From Ophiobolus disseminans (Eukaryota; Ascomycota; Dothideomycetes; Pleosporales; Phaeosphaeriaceae), in NCBI GenBank assembly GCA_010093685.1, contig MU006233.1:496001-560000 (forward strand): a stretch of 64,000 nucleotides of DNA, in the 5' to 3' direction. Every line of letters starts with the position of its first letter. Positions within the stretch are counted from its first letter, which is position 1. A program made the position numbers and the translations under genes. This document shows, in pieces, positions 12,189-24,300 of this stretch. The notes beneath the pieces were generated by a model, which worked only from the letters and a program-made list of their open reading frames with translations, made no database searches and was not told where the DNA came from.

Positions 12189-12623
12189 TGCGACAAAAGG
12201 TTTTAGTGAGAAAGGTGTTCGTTAGATAGATAATCGTTGATAAGTAAAATGTGTGAATTGAGTATGGGAGCAATTGATGCAGCGAGATGCACAATAAATA
12301 AACCATCTCTAGCAGTGTTGACTACTGCCGCATATCTGTCTGGATCTCCCTAGGGTACTCCAAGTGGCGCTAAGTGGTTCCGCGTCGCCACACTTTTCTG
12401 TCGGATGTCCGTCCGACGATTTGCTTCCGACACGGCGATGGTGACACAGACCTCATCCCCACCGACGGGCTTAGCACAGGGCACAACTGTGAAGCACATG
12501 AGATGATTAGGGTTGAAAGCGGGTCATGTTCGCTCTACAATAAATGCGGTGTTCGCCGCTGTCCATTAAGAATTATCAATCCATCAATACCTCAACTCAT
12601 CCGAGTATTCAGTCTTTTACATC
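12189..12623. promoter_or_regulatory. Shared divergent promoter of kynureninase and IDO genes
   Basis: This 435-bp interval separates two divergent start codons of the same pathway. At its midpoint GTCGGA (12400-12405) and TCCGAC (12412-12417) form an inverted repeat containing CGG-N8-CCG, the usual geometry of Zn2Cys6 dimer sites. AT-rich TATA-like stretches lie near 12290-12305 (kynureninase side) and 12535-12545 (IDO side). Regulation through this site is inferred. Confidence 0.6.
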
Positions 12624-13939
12624 ATGAGCCCTCATAGAGTGGAGTTGCTTCCCTCTCCCGCAGCTCTGCCATCATATGGCATCTCGAAGAATGGCTTTTT
12701 GCCTGCAGAGGCTCCTCTGAGCCGCTTGCCGCATAATTACTACCAGCCATGGGAGCGCATCATCGAAGACTTGCCGGCATTAATCGAGACACAATCAATA
12801 CGGGAGCGCATCAATCAGCTACCGGTGCTCGGTACTCAACACCTAGAAGATGAAGCAGAATGGCAAAGAGCCTACTCTATGTTGGCTATCATGGCGCAGG
12901 GGTACATTTGGACGGGTCCTGAGCCCTCGTTAGTAAGTCGAAGCTTTGGCGCAACACTGCTCAAAATGCACATGCTAACTCCACGAAGCGACTGCCTCCG
13001 TCCATATCCATACCATTCTTGAAAGCCGCTGAACATCTCGAGGTGCACCCAGTAGCAACCTATGCGGCGCTCAATCTGTGGAACTGGCGACCACTCTCTT
13101 ACGGGTTAAACCTCACCCAGCCAGAAAATCTTGTGGCACTACACACAGCATCTGGAACTGACGATGAGTCGTGGTTCTTTATCATCTCGAACGCGATGGA
13201 AGCACGCGCTGGACCAATGATCAAGACAATGCTCGCTGCGACAGAGGCAGTAGACAAGGATGATGTACCGACCATCGTCGAAGCGTTAGAGTACTTCAAA
13301 CAGAGCATGGACGACATCGGTAAACTCCTGGAACGAATGGACGAACGATGCAATCCCCAACGGTTCTACCACGAGATACGTCCGTTCCTGGCTGGCAGCA
13401 TGGGCATGGAAGCCGCAGGTTTGCCTTATGGCGTCTTCTACGACGAAGGAGAGGGCCAAGGCTCATGGCGGAAGTATCGTGGCGGAAGCAATGGTCAAAG
13501 CTCTCTGTTACAGTTCTGCGATGCTGTCCTCTCTGTCAACCACTCTAGGTGTAGTGGCTTCCACGCTGAGATGCGCGGATACATGCCTGGCCCCCATGCA
13601 AGGTTCTTGGACGATGTCGAGGCGATCGCAAACATTCGCAGTTACGTCGACAGCCATCGAGAAAACACGCAGCTTCTCGAAGCATTCAACCAAGCAGTCG
13701 CTGCTTTAAGTGGCTTCCGTGACAAGCACATTGCGCTGGTCACGAGGTACATCATCATACCTAGCCGCATGGGCAAGCCCAAGGATCTAATCAAGCGGCG
13801 AGACATCGCCTCCGCGACGACAGAATTGGCGTCGGAGAAGCCACAAACTCAGGAGTTGGTGGGGACCGGAGGTACAAAGCTGATACCATTCTTGAGAACT
13901 TCAAGAGACGAGACCAGTGAAGCAGCGATCGGGTCTTGA
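12624..13939 (+). CDS. BNA2: Indoleamine 2,3-dioxygenase family protein
   Basis: Heme dioxygenase that opens the indole ring of L-tryptophan to N-formylkynurenine, first step of the kynurenine route to NAD. Two exons, 12624-12932 and 12989-13939, joined in phase 0 by a 56-nt intron (GTAAGT donor, GCTAAC branch region, AAG acceptor), give 419 residues. Recognisable family segments are SLRLPPSISIPFLKAAEHL, IRPFLAGS (about 242), GSNGQSSLLQFCDAVL, and FRDKHIALVTRYI, in which His350 is the likely proximal heme ligand. The C-terminal GTGGTKLIPFLRTSRDET is the usual final motif. It is divergent from kynureninase and convergent with a Zn2Cys6 regulator whose stop codon lies about 100 bp away. Fungal IDO paralogues vary in activity, so its exact kinetics are unknown. 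Confidence 0.93.
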
Positions 13940-14043
13940 GTCACTCGACGCTCAATTTTAGTGGGATGTTGCAGCGCAGTGGGTGTTGTACTTCGTCCAT
14001 CAAGAAACGCTAAGCGTTGCCAGCCTCCTCAGAGCTTGGTCGT

Positions 14044-16399
14044 TTATCGACCAAGTCCACCCATCTGCTGATCGTATATGGGAAAGAGCGGAATATCTGC
14101 AACCGTTGCGCCATCCATATTGTGTGTACCAGGCTGGAGGAAGTCCTGCAAGCCCTGGTCATTCTCATTCGGCCACGGTAAAGCGAAGAAGTCCGCGTCG
14201 TAGATAGTCCAATCGAAAGGAGCAGTGGTTGAAGCCACATCGTGCGTTGGGGCATGTGCTACCACTACTTCCGACGGCAATTGGGTACGCGCAGTATTGC
14301 TCGGACTCTCCCGCAGCTGCGCAGTAGATAGAGAAGGCAGCAAGCCAAATAGATCGGAAGAAGCTTGTTTTCGCTGCAAGCGCAGATTGAGTTCTCTTTT
14401 CTTGACGTGTGCTGTTGTGATTTTGAGCAGCGATTGAACGATGACAGAGTACTGCCGCGCATGTGGATCTGCGGTGCCGAAGTAGTCTAGACATCGAATC
14501 GATGCTTCGCAGCTCTCCTCAAAGACTAGTCCAGAGCGACCAAGAATGCCGACTGCCAGTACGAGTGCGGTTGTGAACAGCCACGGTCTGCGGTGGTTAG
14601 CCCAGGGAAGCAATATTGCTACAGGGTGAGGGTACTCACACGATAAGCGGCATCCTTTGTGGCATGGATTTCGTGTCTAGGACAGCTTGTAGTGTCTCAA
14701 TAAATGAGGCCGCTGCATCGAGGGCGGCATCTGCGTACTTTCGTTTGTCGCGATGTTCACTCTGTGTACCGCCACCCCTCAAAGAAGCTCCGAGGTGTTC
14801 ATAAATCTCGTATATGAGAAACGGGCGTGTGAGCAACATGATGCCATAGTAGTACGAACACAGTGTGGAACAAGCGCCAACAACTGTACCTACACCATTG
14901 TCGCTTGAGTGTACGGTCAGCTCAGTCAGTGTCCGAAGCCAATTCGATGCCCATCCTTTTAGCTGTCTCGACACATAGTCGGCGATGCGTATCGATATGC
15001 GTTTGCGAGAATAGACTTCTACTACGACTCGCTCAATGATCATAAAGATTTGTACGCTTGCGTCCAGGATGTTTACCGACCCTTCGTGAGCCAACTCGGT
15101 GACGCTATATTTGACAGTACAGTCCACATCCGATGTCGACGGTGGTCTTCCGAGAACATTGCTGATCAGCATGTCCACGACGCGAAGGCTCTTCCAGATG
15201 CGATCTCTCATTGTGCGTATTGGGCGTCCGAATGAAGCATTCACTTCTGTCCGATGGATGCCGATAGCATAGGCGGTCCGGGCAGCCAGAGCTACGAATA
15301 TCAGTCTCTATCCGTGGGAATCGGTATCGCGCATGTAAGTATTGCCAAAGAGAGGTCCACTTACAAAAATAGAGGTAGGCGCCATTTGGCTGGAACGCTC
15401 GAAGCATGAAGATAGCGACAAGAGTGAAGCCCTGCACCGTAGCAACGTTCATACTATTACACATGTTCTTCAGAAGTATGTCGCGTGCATGTGCGAACCA
15501 TGTTTCGCCTTTGCTCTCGTCGCTCTCCTGCGCGCCAATAGCAAGCACGAGGAAAAAGACCGCCGCAGCAGCATCATCCTGATGAGCTGTGAAGCCCGAA
15601 GTCCAAACCTTGACCTCTTTCAATAATTCTTCATATTCAAAGAGATCAACCAGCCCGCTGGTGGCGATGCAGTAGTCCTCAAGTAGCGCTTGGGCTTCGC
15701 TGGGATTGATTGGTAAAGCGTGTTGCTGATTTGGTGCTGGTTCCGGACGTGCAATTTCAATCATGGAATCGCGTGAAGCTTGGATTGCAAATCCTTCTAA
15801 GTCGACTTCAGATGATATCAAATATCTGACTGTCTGCAAGAAAGATAGTGGGGCACAGTCGCCGATGAAGATGAACTTCCCCTGAGCATCTCGGAGAATG
15901 CGGCCTTCCAGTGGCACAGCCGTATCCTCTGGTTGATCGTCTCTGCTGATTGTAGGAGAAAGCGATAGATCTGGTGCAGTCTCATGAGCCCTTGGCTGCT
16001 GTGGATTGCCTTCACTATGCGCTCGACTACGCGGTCCACCGCTGGTTCTTGCTTCAGAGGTGAAGTTGTTTGGAGTATTGCCAGCGGAAAGAATCTGGCC
16101 GCGCTCCTTTGCAGCTGTGAATGTGCATGTCGTTGCGCGATCTTTTCTCTTACAGTAGGCACATGGCTGGGCCTGTCTATTTTCAGCATCCAATCATTGA
16201 AGAACAAGCTCTACTTTGGCTAATCCTAGAGTACCGCAGGGATCTCCCACGATCCGACGGGACAAGTAAGCATCGCGAGATGCCTCAGAACGATCATGAC
16301 ACGTACCCCGTCGCATTTGACTTTGCGCTTTTTGCAAAGGTCGCATGCAGCTGTCACGCGATCCAAGCGGCGCCGCTTCTCAGGATGCGCCTCGGTCAT
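14044..16399 (-). CDS. Zn2Cys6 transcription factor
   Basis: Four exons: 16399-16307, 16172-15365, 15291-14640, 14587-14044; phases 0, 1, 2 agree and yield 698 residues. The binuclear cluster is split by intron 1: CDLCKKRKVKC in exon 1 and CAYCKRKDRATTC in exon 2, giving C-x2-C-x6-C-x5-C-x2-C-x8-C after a basic KRRRLDR lead. The middle homology region is recognisable from LARTAYAIGIHRTEV through WKSLRVVDMLISNVLGRP, typical of the Fungal_trans domain. The start at 16399 places the cluster 19 residues from the N-terminus, as is common; an in-frame upstream extension is open but looks non-coding. It sits tail-to-tail with IDO, so it may be a local regulator of kynurenine catabolism. That role is inferred from position only. 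Confidence 0.88.
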
Positions 16400-17106
16400 G
16401 GATAGCGAGTACCTGAAAATTCTATCGGAAGGAAGTGTCGGAGCAGATGGAACGAGGCTGTCGGATGTTGTGGCTCGGCTAGCTTCCTTGCATTTCGTCA
16501 TTGGAAATCCGCGGCAATGACCGAGGTAAGTGACATCTCGGCGCAAGCATGCCGCACTTATTTCCTCTAAGCCTTCGCCGTCTCGGATGATTGGCGCCGG
16601 CATCCTTGAGCCGCTGTCATTAGGCCGCTGCAACCGACGGCCACCTGCAAACCTGCCGTTGTAGGAAGGTTGCTGAGCCGCGTGTTCTTTGTTGCCGTGA
16701 GACAGCGGGACGGGACACCATGTGTTTCAGTAACTTGTTTCCTAGCACGCAATACTCTGTCTACCCTTACATTTTTATTTTGAGCTTCTAAAAGTTTTCA
16801 CGATCATGTGGGGATAAGCAGGCTCTCTGTTCATAATAGGACACGAAGTCTTGCAGCATCATAAGCTGGTGGGCTTGGCGCAGAACAGGACGCATTGCAC
16901 TGCAATACACGTCTACCCACTCAAGCCTCATTCTCCCTCAAAACTTTTCCAATGAATACATAAATAAGGTCTCTCTTGCCCCCCTACAATACATAAACGA
17001 TCCAATTCGTTTTCTCGAGCCCGTGCGACTCTCGAAATCTACCAAAAAGACTCCCCCTCTACCCTCCATCTCAATCTGCCATCCCCTTCTCCCCTCCCAT
17101 CTCCAT
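16400..17106. other. Intergenic region
   Basis: This is the upstream region of the Zn2Cys6 gene and downstream region of the ABM-type gene. I see no additional gene. Part may be 5' leader of the regulator, because a TTTTCAG just before its start codon resembles a 3' splice site. Confidence 0.45.
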
Positions 17107-17783
17107 TTACGCAGCATCCCTATACATCGTCCCGACACTCGTATCTCCCTGCGCATCCTCATGATAATGCGCACTCTTGGCATTTCCACTTGTATCCAAC
17201 TCCTCCAAGCGCCTAAGGTCCATTGGTTTCTCGAGCAATGGATTGACGTACGGATCAAAAGTTTGCCAGTAGGGATTGCTCAAATGATAGGATTGGGACT
17301 GCATACGCGTATTAGCGTGCGAAGTGTTGTGGGAGGGGAGGGGGGGATGTAGTGTCGAGAAATCCCATTCCGGAATTTCGGCGAGTACATCCAGGCACCT
17401 CTTCTCTCCTCTCCCGTCCCCAACTCCAACCCCAAAGAAACTAATTTGTACTCACGCTCTCCTTCACTACACACAATCAGTTAGCCAATCAATCATTCAC
17501 CTACTACTCGCTCGCACAAAAGACAATCAGTAACTTACAATACCTCTCCACGATCGTAAACGCCCTCTGATCCTTGATGTCCTGCATAACGAACCAACTC
17601 AGCGTCTCCTTATCCTTGCTATACACCTGGCTCGCCTCAACGAGCTTGGCTTTGAGTTTGGAAATAGCTTCAGCGTCGTCCTTGGCGTACAGATGTACGA
17701 CGATAGTGTAGACCTTTTAGAGTTGTGAGTAGGAGGATAAGATGGGGGGAAGGGGATGGGGATGGGGAGGGAGCGGGTACCAT
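17107..17783 (-). CDS. ABM (antibiotic biosynthesis monooxygenase)-like small protein
   Basis: Reconstructed as four exons: 17783-17781 (ATG alone), 17713-17539, 17466-17456 (11 nt) and 17298-17107, giving 126 residues. The product starts MVYTIVVHLYAKDDAEAISK, followed by KLVEASQVYSKDKETLSWFV and a segment ending in TIVERYLKES, then SYHLSNPYWQTFDPYV and EKPMDLRRLEELDTSG. The strand order and the ERY-x-ES-x-HL pattern fit a dimeric alpha/beta-barrel ABM fold, a family that includes quinol monooxygenases and many proteins without known substrate. The reading frame of exon 2 is closed upstream by a stop, which forces an intron after the initiator codon, although that donor (GTACCC) is weak. The 11-nt exon keeps the frame and restores the conserved ERYxxESS stretch. 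Function of this member is unknown. Confidence 0.8.
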
Positions 17784-18328
17784 CTTGAGTGGAGGTAGGT
17801 GGGTGTGGATTGGGATGGGAATGGGATGGATGGGAATGAATGGGGAAGTAAAGTACAAAAGCCTGCGTAGATATCCAGGAGCAAGTGATATCAAAAGGCA
17901 AAAGCAGAAAGTAGATTCCTCGTTGCTTGTTTCCGGACTTCAGATTTTCTTCTTCCAGCGCACATGTGGGTAGTGATAGCGGGCGTGACGTCAACTTCAT
18001 GACTGATGCTGACCCCGCAAAAAGCGTCTTTTGGCAGCCGCATGGGATCTGCATGCCGGGCGATTTTTCGGCACTGTGTGTCATGCACATTTGTGGTTAG
18101 ACAGTCTCGATCGAGCTGTGCATGTTTGCTCATACTGAACATGTAGTGTGGAATTAAGATAACAGATTGAATCAGACAGACTACAGGAGCAGAAGGAACA
18201 GTTCAGTGCCTCCCAACACTTCCCCTATTCTTTACCCCAAAAGCCCGACACGCGCGCTAAAAGATACTCACACAAATCCCCCACCATGACATGAAGCCAC
18301 CTAATCAAAACCCATCCCCTCCCCATCT
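17784..18328. other. Intergenic region upstream of ABM gene
   Basis: GA/CT-rich tracts occur near 17815-17850 and there is no supported coding sequence. It separates the ABM gene start from the acetyl-CoA carboxylase stop; both genes lie on the minus strand. Confidence 0.5.
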
Positions 18329-21300
18329 CTACGCCTTACTCAACGCCTTAAGCACCTGCTCCTTCTCCGCCGTCGGCAACGTACTCAACAGACTCATAAC
18401 GCCCCTGAGCCCATTCTCCCTATCCTCACTAATAAGCTGCGCCACCTTCAGCGCCGTACTCTCGCCCTTGAGTTTCTGCACGCGCTCATGCACACTCTGT
18501 CGATTCTCTTCATACCACGTCGCAACGCTCATGTCGTCGGTATCGAATTTAGGAATCTGGGACCACGCTTTCAGCATATCGAGGCCGCGGGCACGCGTGC
18601 TGGCCACGTCTTCGACGGGCGCGACGGCGACGAGCTTCTTGATGATGTATTCTTCGTTGAGGCGGCGGCGGAGGCGCCAGTAGAAGAAGCGGCGCGCATT
18701 TTGCCAGCGGAGGGCTTGGCGGATGACGCCCTTTGCTTTCATGCGGCCTGCGCGGTCGTGCAGGTCGGCGAACTGGATGGCGATTTGGCTGTAGATGGGA
18801 AGAAGGGTCTTCTCGCGCTCGTTCATCTGGGCCTTGATGTCCTGGAGCTGCTCCTTTGGTGTCGCGGGGTCGTTGAGCTTTCGCTTGAGGGCGCCGTATG
18901 TGGGGTCGTTGCGAGCCATGGTCTCGAGTTGCTTCTCCTTGCGGTACTTGATGCCGACGATACCTTCGGGCTCGAGGACACCACCGCGTGAGTCTTCGTC
19001 GGCGTACATCTCCATGTACTGTGGATTGATGGTGGGATCGACAACGACCCAGGATCCACCACGGAGCTCGCCATAAGGTGGGATGTAGACGAAGATGGGC
19101 TGCTCGAACTTGACCAGTGCGTCAACAATATATGATCCGTACTTGAGGACCTCGTTGTACATGTCGCGCTGACCACCAGAGAAACCACGCCAGTTGGCGA
19201 GGATCATGAGCGGCAGCTGCTCACCGTGGTTGAAGTCGTTGATGGCCTGGGCGGTCTTGTAGGCGGAGTTGGGGTACCAGACACCACCAGCTTCCGATGT
19301 GACTTGCTCGATGGAGTCAGGGTTGGCAGGATCGGCGGGTGTGACGTTCTCAACAGATCGTGTCTCAACACCAATGACACCAATAGGAATGCCACCAAGG
19401 CGAGCACGGCCGACGACAACAGTCTTAGCCCATCCGCCAAGAGACTCTTCGAAAGAGTCCTTGTCGAACAGACCAGGTTGAAAGCCATCCTCATCGCTCT
19501 TACCAGCAATGAGATGCCTCACGTCGTAGGCAGTACCCTTGCCAGGTGGGAAGTAAACGACATCGCGATCCCAGTCATCAGCAGTAGGCGAGATGGGCAC
19601 CGGGCTTCCCTTCTTGTCTGGCACATACGACATCCATTTGACGATCTTTGAGACACCCTCAAAGTCGTCATCGGCAGTCATGTGCGACACACCGTTGCGG
19701 TACATGATCTGGGTACCACCAAGCTGCAGGTTGGAAGTGTAAACTTCACGACCGAGCAGCTTGTTGATAGCTTGTGCACCAGTGAGGATAATTGGCTGGC
19801 CTTCGATTTGGATCGCACGCTGACCAAGACGGACGAGATAAGCACCGATACCTGTGCATTGTTAGCAAGAGAATTATCAGTTTTGAAAGAATATACATAC
19901 CAACTGAGCGACAAGTCACCAAAGTGATAGTGAAGATGTCCTCATAAGCCCTCGACGTCTCACCAGCAATAAGACCCGAGCCACGCAGCGACTCGACACC
20001 AAGACCATCCTCAGCACCAATGACGGTAGTGATCTTGAACCGCGTCTCGCCATCAGCGTCAACCTTCTCGCAGATGACATCGTTACGCTTTCCATCCACA
20101 AAGCGCTCGTACTTCTCAGGCGTGAGGTAGAGGTACTCGAAGCCCGCCTCTGGCCTATCGATATCCTTCCATGCGACAGAGAAGTGAGGAATGAGCTCCT
20201 CGGCAAGACCAATGCGCGCACCAGAGTTGGCTGACAGGTAGATACGCGGGATGCCGAGCTTACGTGCAAGCTCGGAGCACTTGTGGAAAAAGGCATCTTC
20301 TTGCGGGCCGAAAGAGCCAATCTTATACGTGATGTCGTTGGCAATGATGATGAAGCGGCGGCCACGCGGGTACTCTGGTGTACGGGCAGTTACAATCCAT
20401 CCAACCATACCATGGACGTTGTTGCCAGGTTCACGGTTGACCTCAGCCAGGTTGTCGTTCTCATCAAGCACCAGTTCGTAGTACTCGATGCAGTCACCTT
20501 TTGGCGGTTGCTTGTCCCGGAGATAGGAGTGCTTGTCGACGGCCGCGCGCCAAGCGTTCTCGGTCGCTTGACGGAACAGCTCGGGGAAGTCGTAAACGTA
20601 CTGAGTACCCATGAGATGAGCCTTGTAACGCTTGGGCTGGAGTGCTCCCTTGGTCGGGTAAGCCGTGGAAACAGGCTGGAGGTGCAGCGCGCCCATCTTG
20701 GTGGTTCCGCCAATGCTATGGAAGAGCCACTTGCCAGCCTTCTCGGACTTGCGCTCGGCGTACATCTCAACCTGGATGACATATCCGGAGGTGTTCGTGA
20801 TGATGACACGCAGAGGGTACGGGATGCCAGTCGCAGGGTCCGTGACAATGATGCGGATTTCAGCACCAGTGACACGGAGGCGCCAGAGCCGGCGACCGAA
20901 GCGCTCCAGGAAGCCACCGATAGCCTCCTCAACCTCGGTAGGGTTGAGCGGGAAGACGTGCGAGAAGTTGATGAAGATGTGGTTCATGTCAGCCTGCGAA
21001 GTGCCGACAATCTCCAAAGCATCCAAAATATCAGTCATCAACCTATCGGTCTCAGACACCATGTACTCCGCAGTAGGAATCTCCTCCCGAAGGCGGCCAG
21101 ATCGCACAACAGCGCGCAAGAAGTAACGCTTATCGCTCTCAGCACCCTTGCCGACAGCTTCGTAGATGTGGATGTTGCGGTTCTCCGTGAAGACTGGCTT
21201 GATGTTGAACTTTGAAAGTCTCCCAAGCTCAAGCTGGAAGGCAAGAGCAGGCTCCACGTGACGAATACTGGCATCCTCCTCGTACGTAGGTCCACGGAAA

Positions 21301-24300
21301 GTGTAGTACCCAGGGTAAGTACCGTCCTTGTGACCGCAAATGAAAGTGATGCGGCGAATGCGGTGGGCAGCAAGCTCGCTCTTGTAGTCTTCGACGATGG
21401 GAAGAATGCGCTCCATGATCTCGGTATCATCAAAGCCCTCGATATCGCGCACAGCAACATTAAGAACACCAGTCAGCTCATCAGTAGAGGCCTTGTTCTC
21501 CGTAAGGCCACTGGTAGGAGTGCGCTTCATGCTGAGACCGTCTCTCAAATTCAGCCCACTCTTCTTGCTAGATGCACCGGGAGTGGGAAAAAGCTCCAAA
21601 GCCTTGCCGATGAGCTCATCAGCATCGTCCAGGTACTCAACGGGAACAACAACACCCTTTCGAGACGGCTCGTTCTCAAAGCGGTTGTTGATGGCAGACA
21701 TGTCGCTGAGCGAGTGAATGCGAGGTGGGCCGCGATCGAAGCGGGGAGTGCTGGGTGTACCCGGCTCTGAAGGTTCAACGGTGAGTCCATATTCAGCCTC
21801 GCCGACCTTGCGAAGGATGAAATCCCATGACAAGAGGCATTGCTGATCGCCTTCGTTGTGGTAGTTGATCTCCTGGAGGTGGTACGCACGGTAGGCTCGG
21901 CGAGTGTAGACTTCCAATGCAGCGAGGGCAACCCAAGGGTCCTGGTGGACGAAGAATTGTGTCAAGACATCGAACACGGTGTAGCGCGAATCGACGACCT
22001 CCTTGATGACATCGAAGTTGGGCTCACGGTGGTCCCAACCACTCTCGCCGTAGCGAGACTCGACAACAGCCGAGCGGAGAATGTGCTCCATCTGCGCAGT
22101 ACGCTCCTCGAGAGAAGGCATAGCGCACTGGATGAGAACCTCGCGAGCCTTGAGGGACACCTTAGCAGTTTGCCTCGACTCAAGATCAGTGAGCTTCTTG
22201 AGTGATGTCTTGAAGTACTTGGCAATGTTACCAACGCCAGGCTTATTGGGTCGGTAGAGCTCAAGAATAGCAATGACGAGGTTGTTCTTTGCGCTAACAC
22301 GTGCATGCGAAAGAACAGTGTGCACAACGCTGGTGAGGTTGTCGCGGTTCTCGTCACGCAGCTTGAGAATGACCTCCTCGTCTCGCGAGTTGCGGGACGA
22401 GAAGAGCTGCTCGACTGAGTAGTACAGGTCCAGATAGCTGGTCATGACAGCATACTCGTGAGCTTTCAAGCCCTCCGAATAGCGAGCAATAACATCCGCA
22501 AGAGGTGCTAGGGCAGACTTGAGGAGGTCCCTGTCACCCCTAGCGACATTCTCGTCGAGGAACTTCTGGAATGCCTTGCTGAGCGCCTTTCCGGGAAACT
22601 CAAGTTCACGTCCATGCGCCTTGTCCACGATCTGAGAAAAGGTTGTGTCAAGTTTCTGAGGCATACGCGCATGGAGAGCAGAAGCTTGGGCGTTCCACTC
22701 GCCATATGGAAGCTCAGGGTCTCGTAGAACCTCAACTAGTTCCTTGAGCGTGCTCTGCATGATGACCTGGTTGTCAAAGCCCTGGAGAATGTTCTGGAGA
22801 ATGTTGTTGAGAGCAACAAATTTCTGCGGAGGCTTGCTTCCCATGATTTGCGGAGAGCCCATGTCCGGTAAAAGTCCGAGGTAGGTCTGCGCAGTCTTGA
22901 CCTTGGACGGGTCGTCGAGCGCAAGCACACCAAGGATGTCACCGGCCTCGAGAGTAGCTCCTGGCTGTTTGATGAGGTTGACAATACCATCCTCTTGTGC
23001 GATCAAAGGCATGTACATCTTCATGACCTCAACCTCAGCAAAGGCCTGGTCCTTGGCAATGTGGTCGCCGTTCTCAACAAGAAACCTGACGAGCTTACCA
23101 GGCGACGGTGTGCGAAGCTGGGTAGGATCATTCTCCTGCTCCAGAAGACAGGTCTTGCCATCGACGGACAGACGAGTGGCACCGACCTCTTCCTTCCAGT
23201 AAACGTTGTGAGATTTTCCAGCGAGCAGGATCAGGAGGCCGCCATCAGCTAGCGACCTCACACCAACAGCACACTTCGACCCGTTGATGAAAAGCGTGAA
23301 GCTGTCAATGGTCGAGCGAGTCGCAGTGAATTTGTATCGGAAGCCCTCGTAGATGAAGTCGATTGGGAAGACAGTCTTCAGGACCTCCTTGGACGGAACC
23401 TGACCCTTGTCCAAGCTGGTTTTGTACTCGCTGATGCATGCTTCACTCGCCGCAAAAGCCTTTGTCACAGCACCGCAGATGACTGCAATCATAGGATCCG
23501 GTCGCTCAGCAGTCAGCTTCTTGGTGATGAGCTCGTCAAGCCAGCCCGTAGTCATCGTGTTGTCCTCGAACGCGGGCGTCTCAAGCAATTTGATGAGGTA
23601 CTCGACAGTCGTTCGGAAGTCGCCACGAATGCTCAATTCCTTCAGCGCAACAACCATGTGTTTCCGCGACGCCTGTCGGTTCTCACCATAAGCAAAAATG
23701 TGGCCGAATTGCGAATCTGAGAAGCTGTGAATACCACCAGCGGAGCTGACAGAGAAGTAACCCCAGACATTGGAGCTACTCCTGAAGTTCAAATCGTGGA
23801 TGGTACCACCAGAAGGCTTGAAGCCCTCATCGGGATCTTCAGAAGTGATACGGCAGGCCGTGCAGTGGCCCTTGGGAGTGGGCCGTCGCTGATTCTGCAC
23901 GCTGCCCTCCTTGGAAAAGTCGAAATCGATGACTGAGCTGGTGTGAGGATCCGCGCCATACAGCAACCGAATGTCGCGAATGCGATGGAGTGGGAGACCC
24001 ATGGCGATCTGGAGCTGGGCGGCTGGGAGGTTGACGCCCGTCACCATCTCGGTGGTGGGATGCTCGACCTGCAGACGGGGGTTCAGCTCGAGGAAGTAGA
24101 ACTTGTCGTCGGCGTGCGAGTACAGATACTCGACGGTACCGGCTGAGACGTATCCGACGAGTCTGCCCAGCGAGACGGCAGCCTTCTCCATCTCGTGGAA
24201 GGTCCTGTTGGGGGCGACTGTTACCGGCGCCTCCTCAATGATCTTCTGGTGTCGTCGCTGGACGGAGCAGTCACGGCCGAAGAGCGAGATGTTGTTGCCG

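Noticed and set aside
20283..21215. 310-codon plus-strand open frame inside ACC1, with several others opposite ACC1 and SMC3
   Set aside because: They are antisense to strongly conserved coding sequence with high codon bias, lack domains, and are expected shadows of long GC-biased exons.
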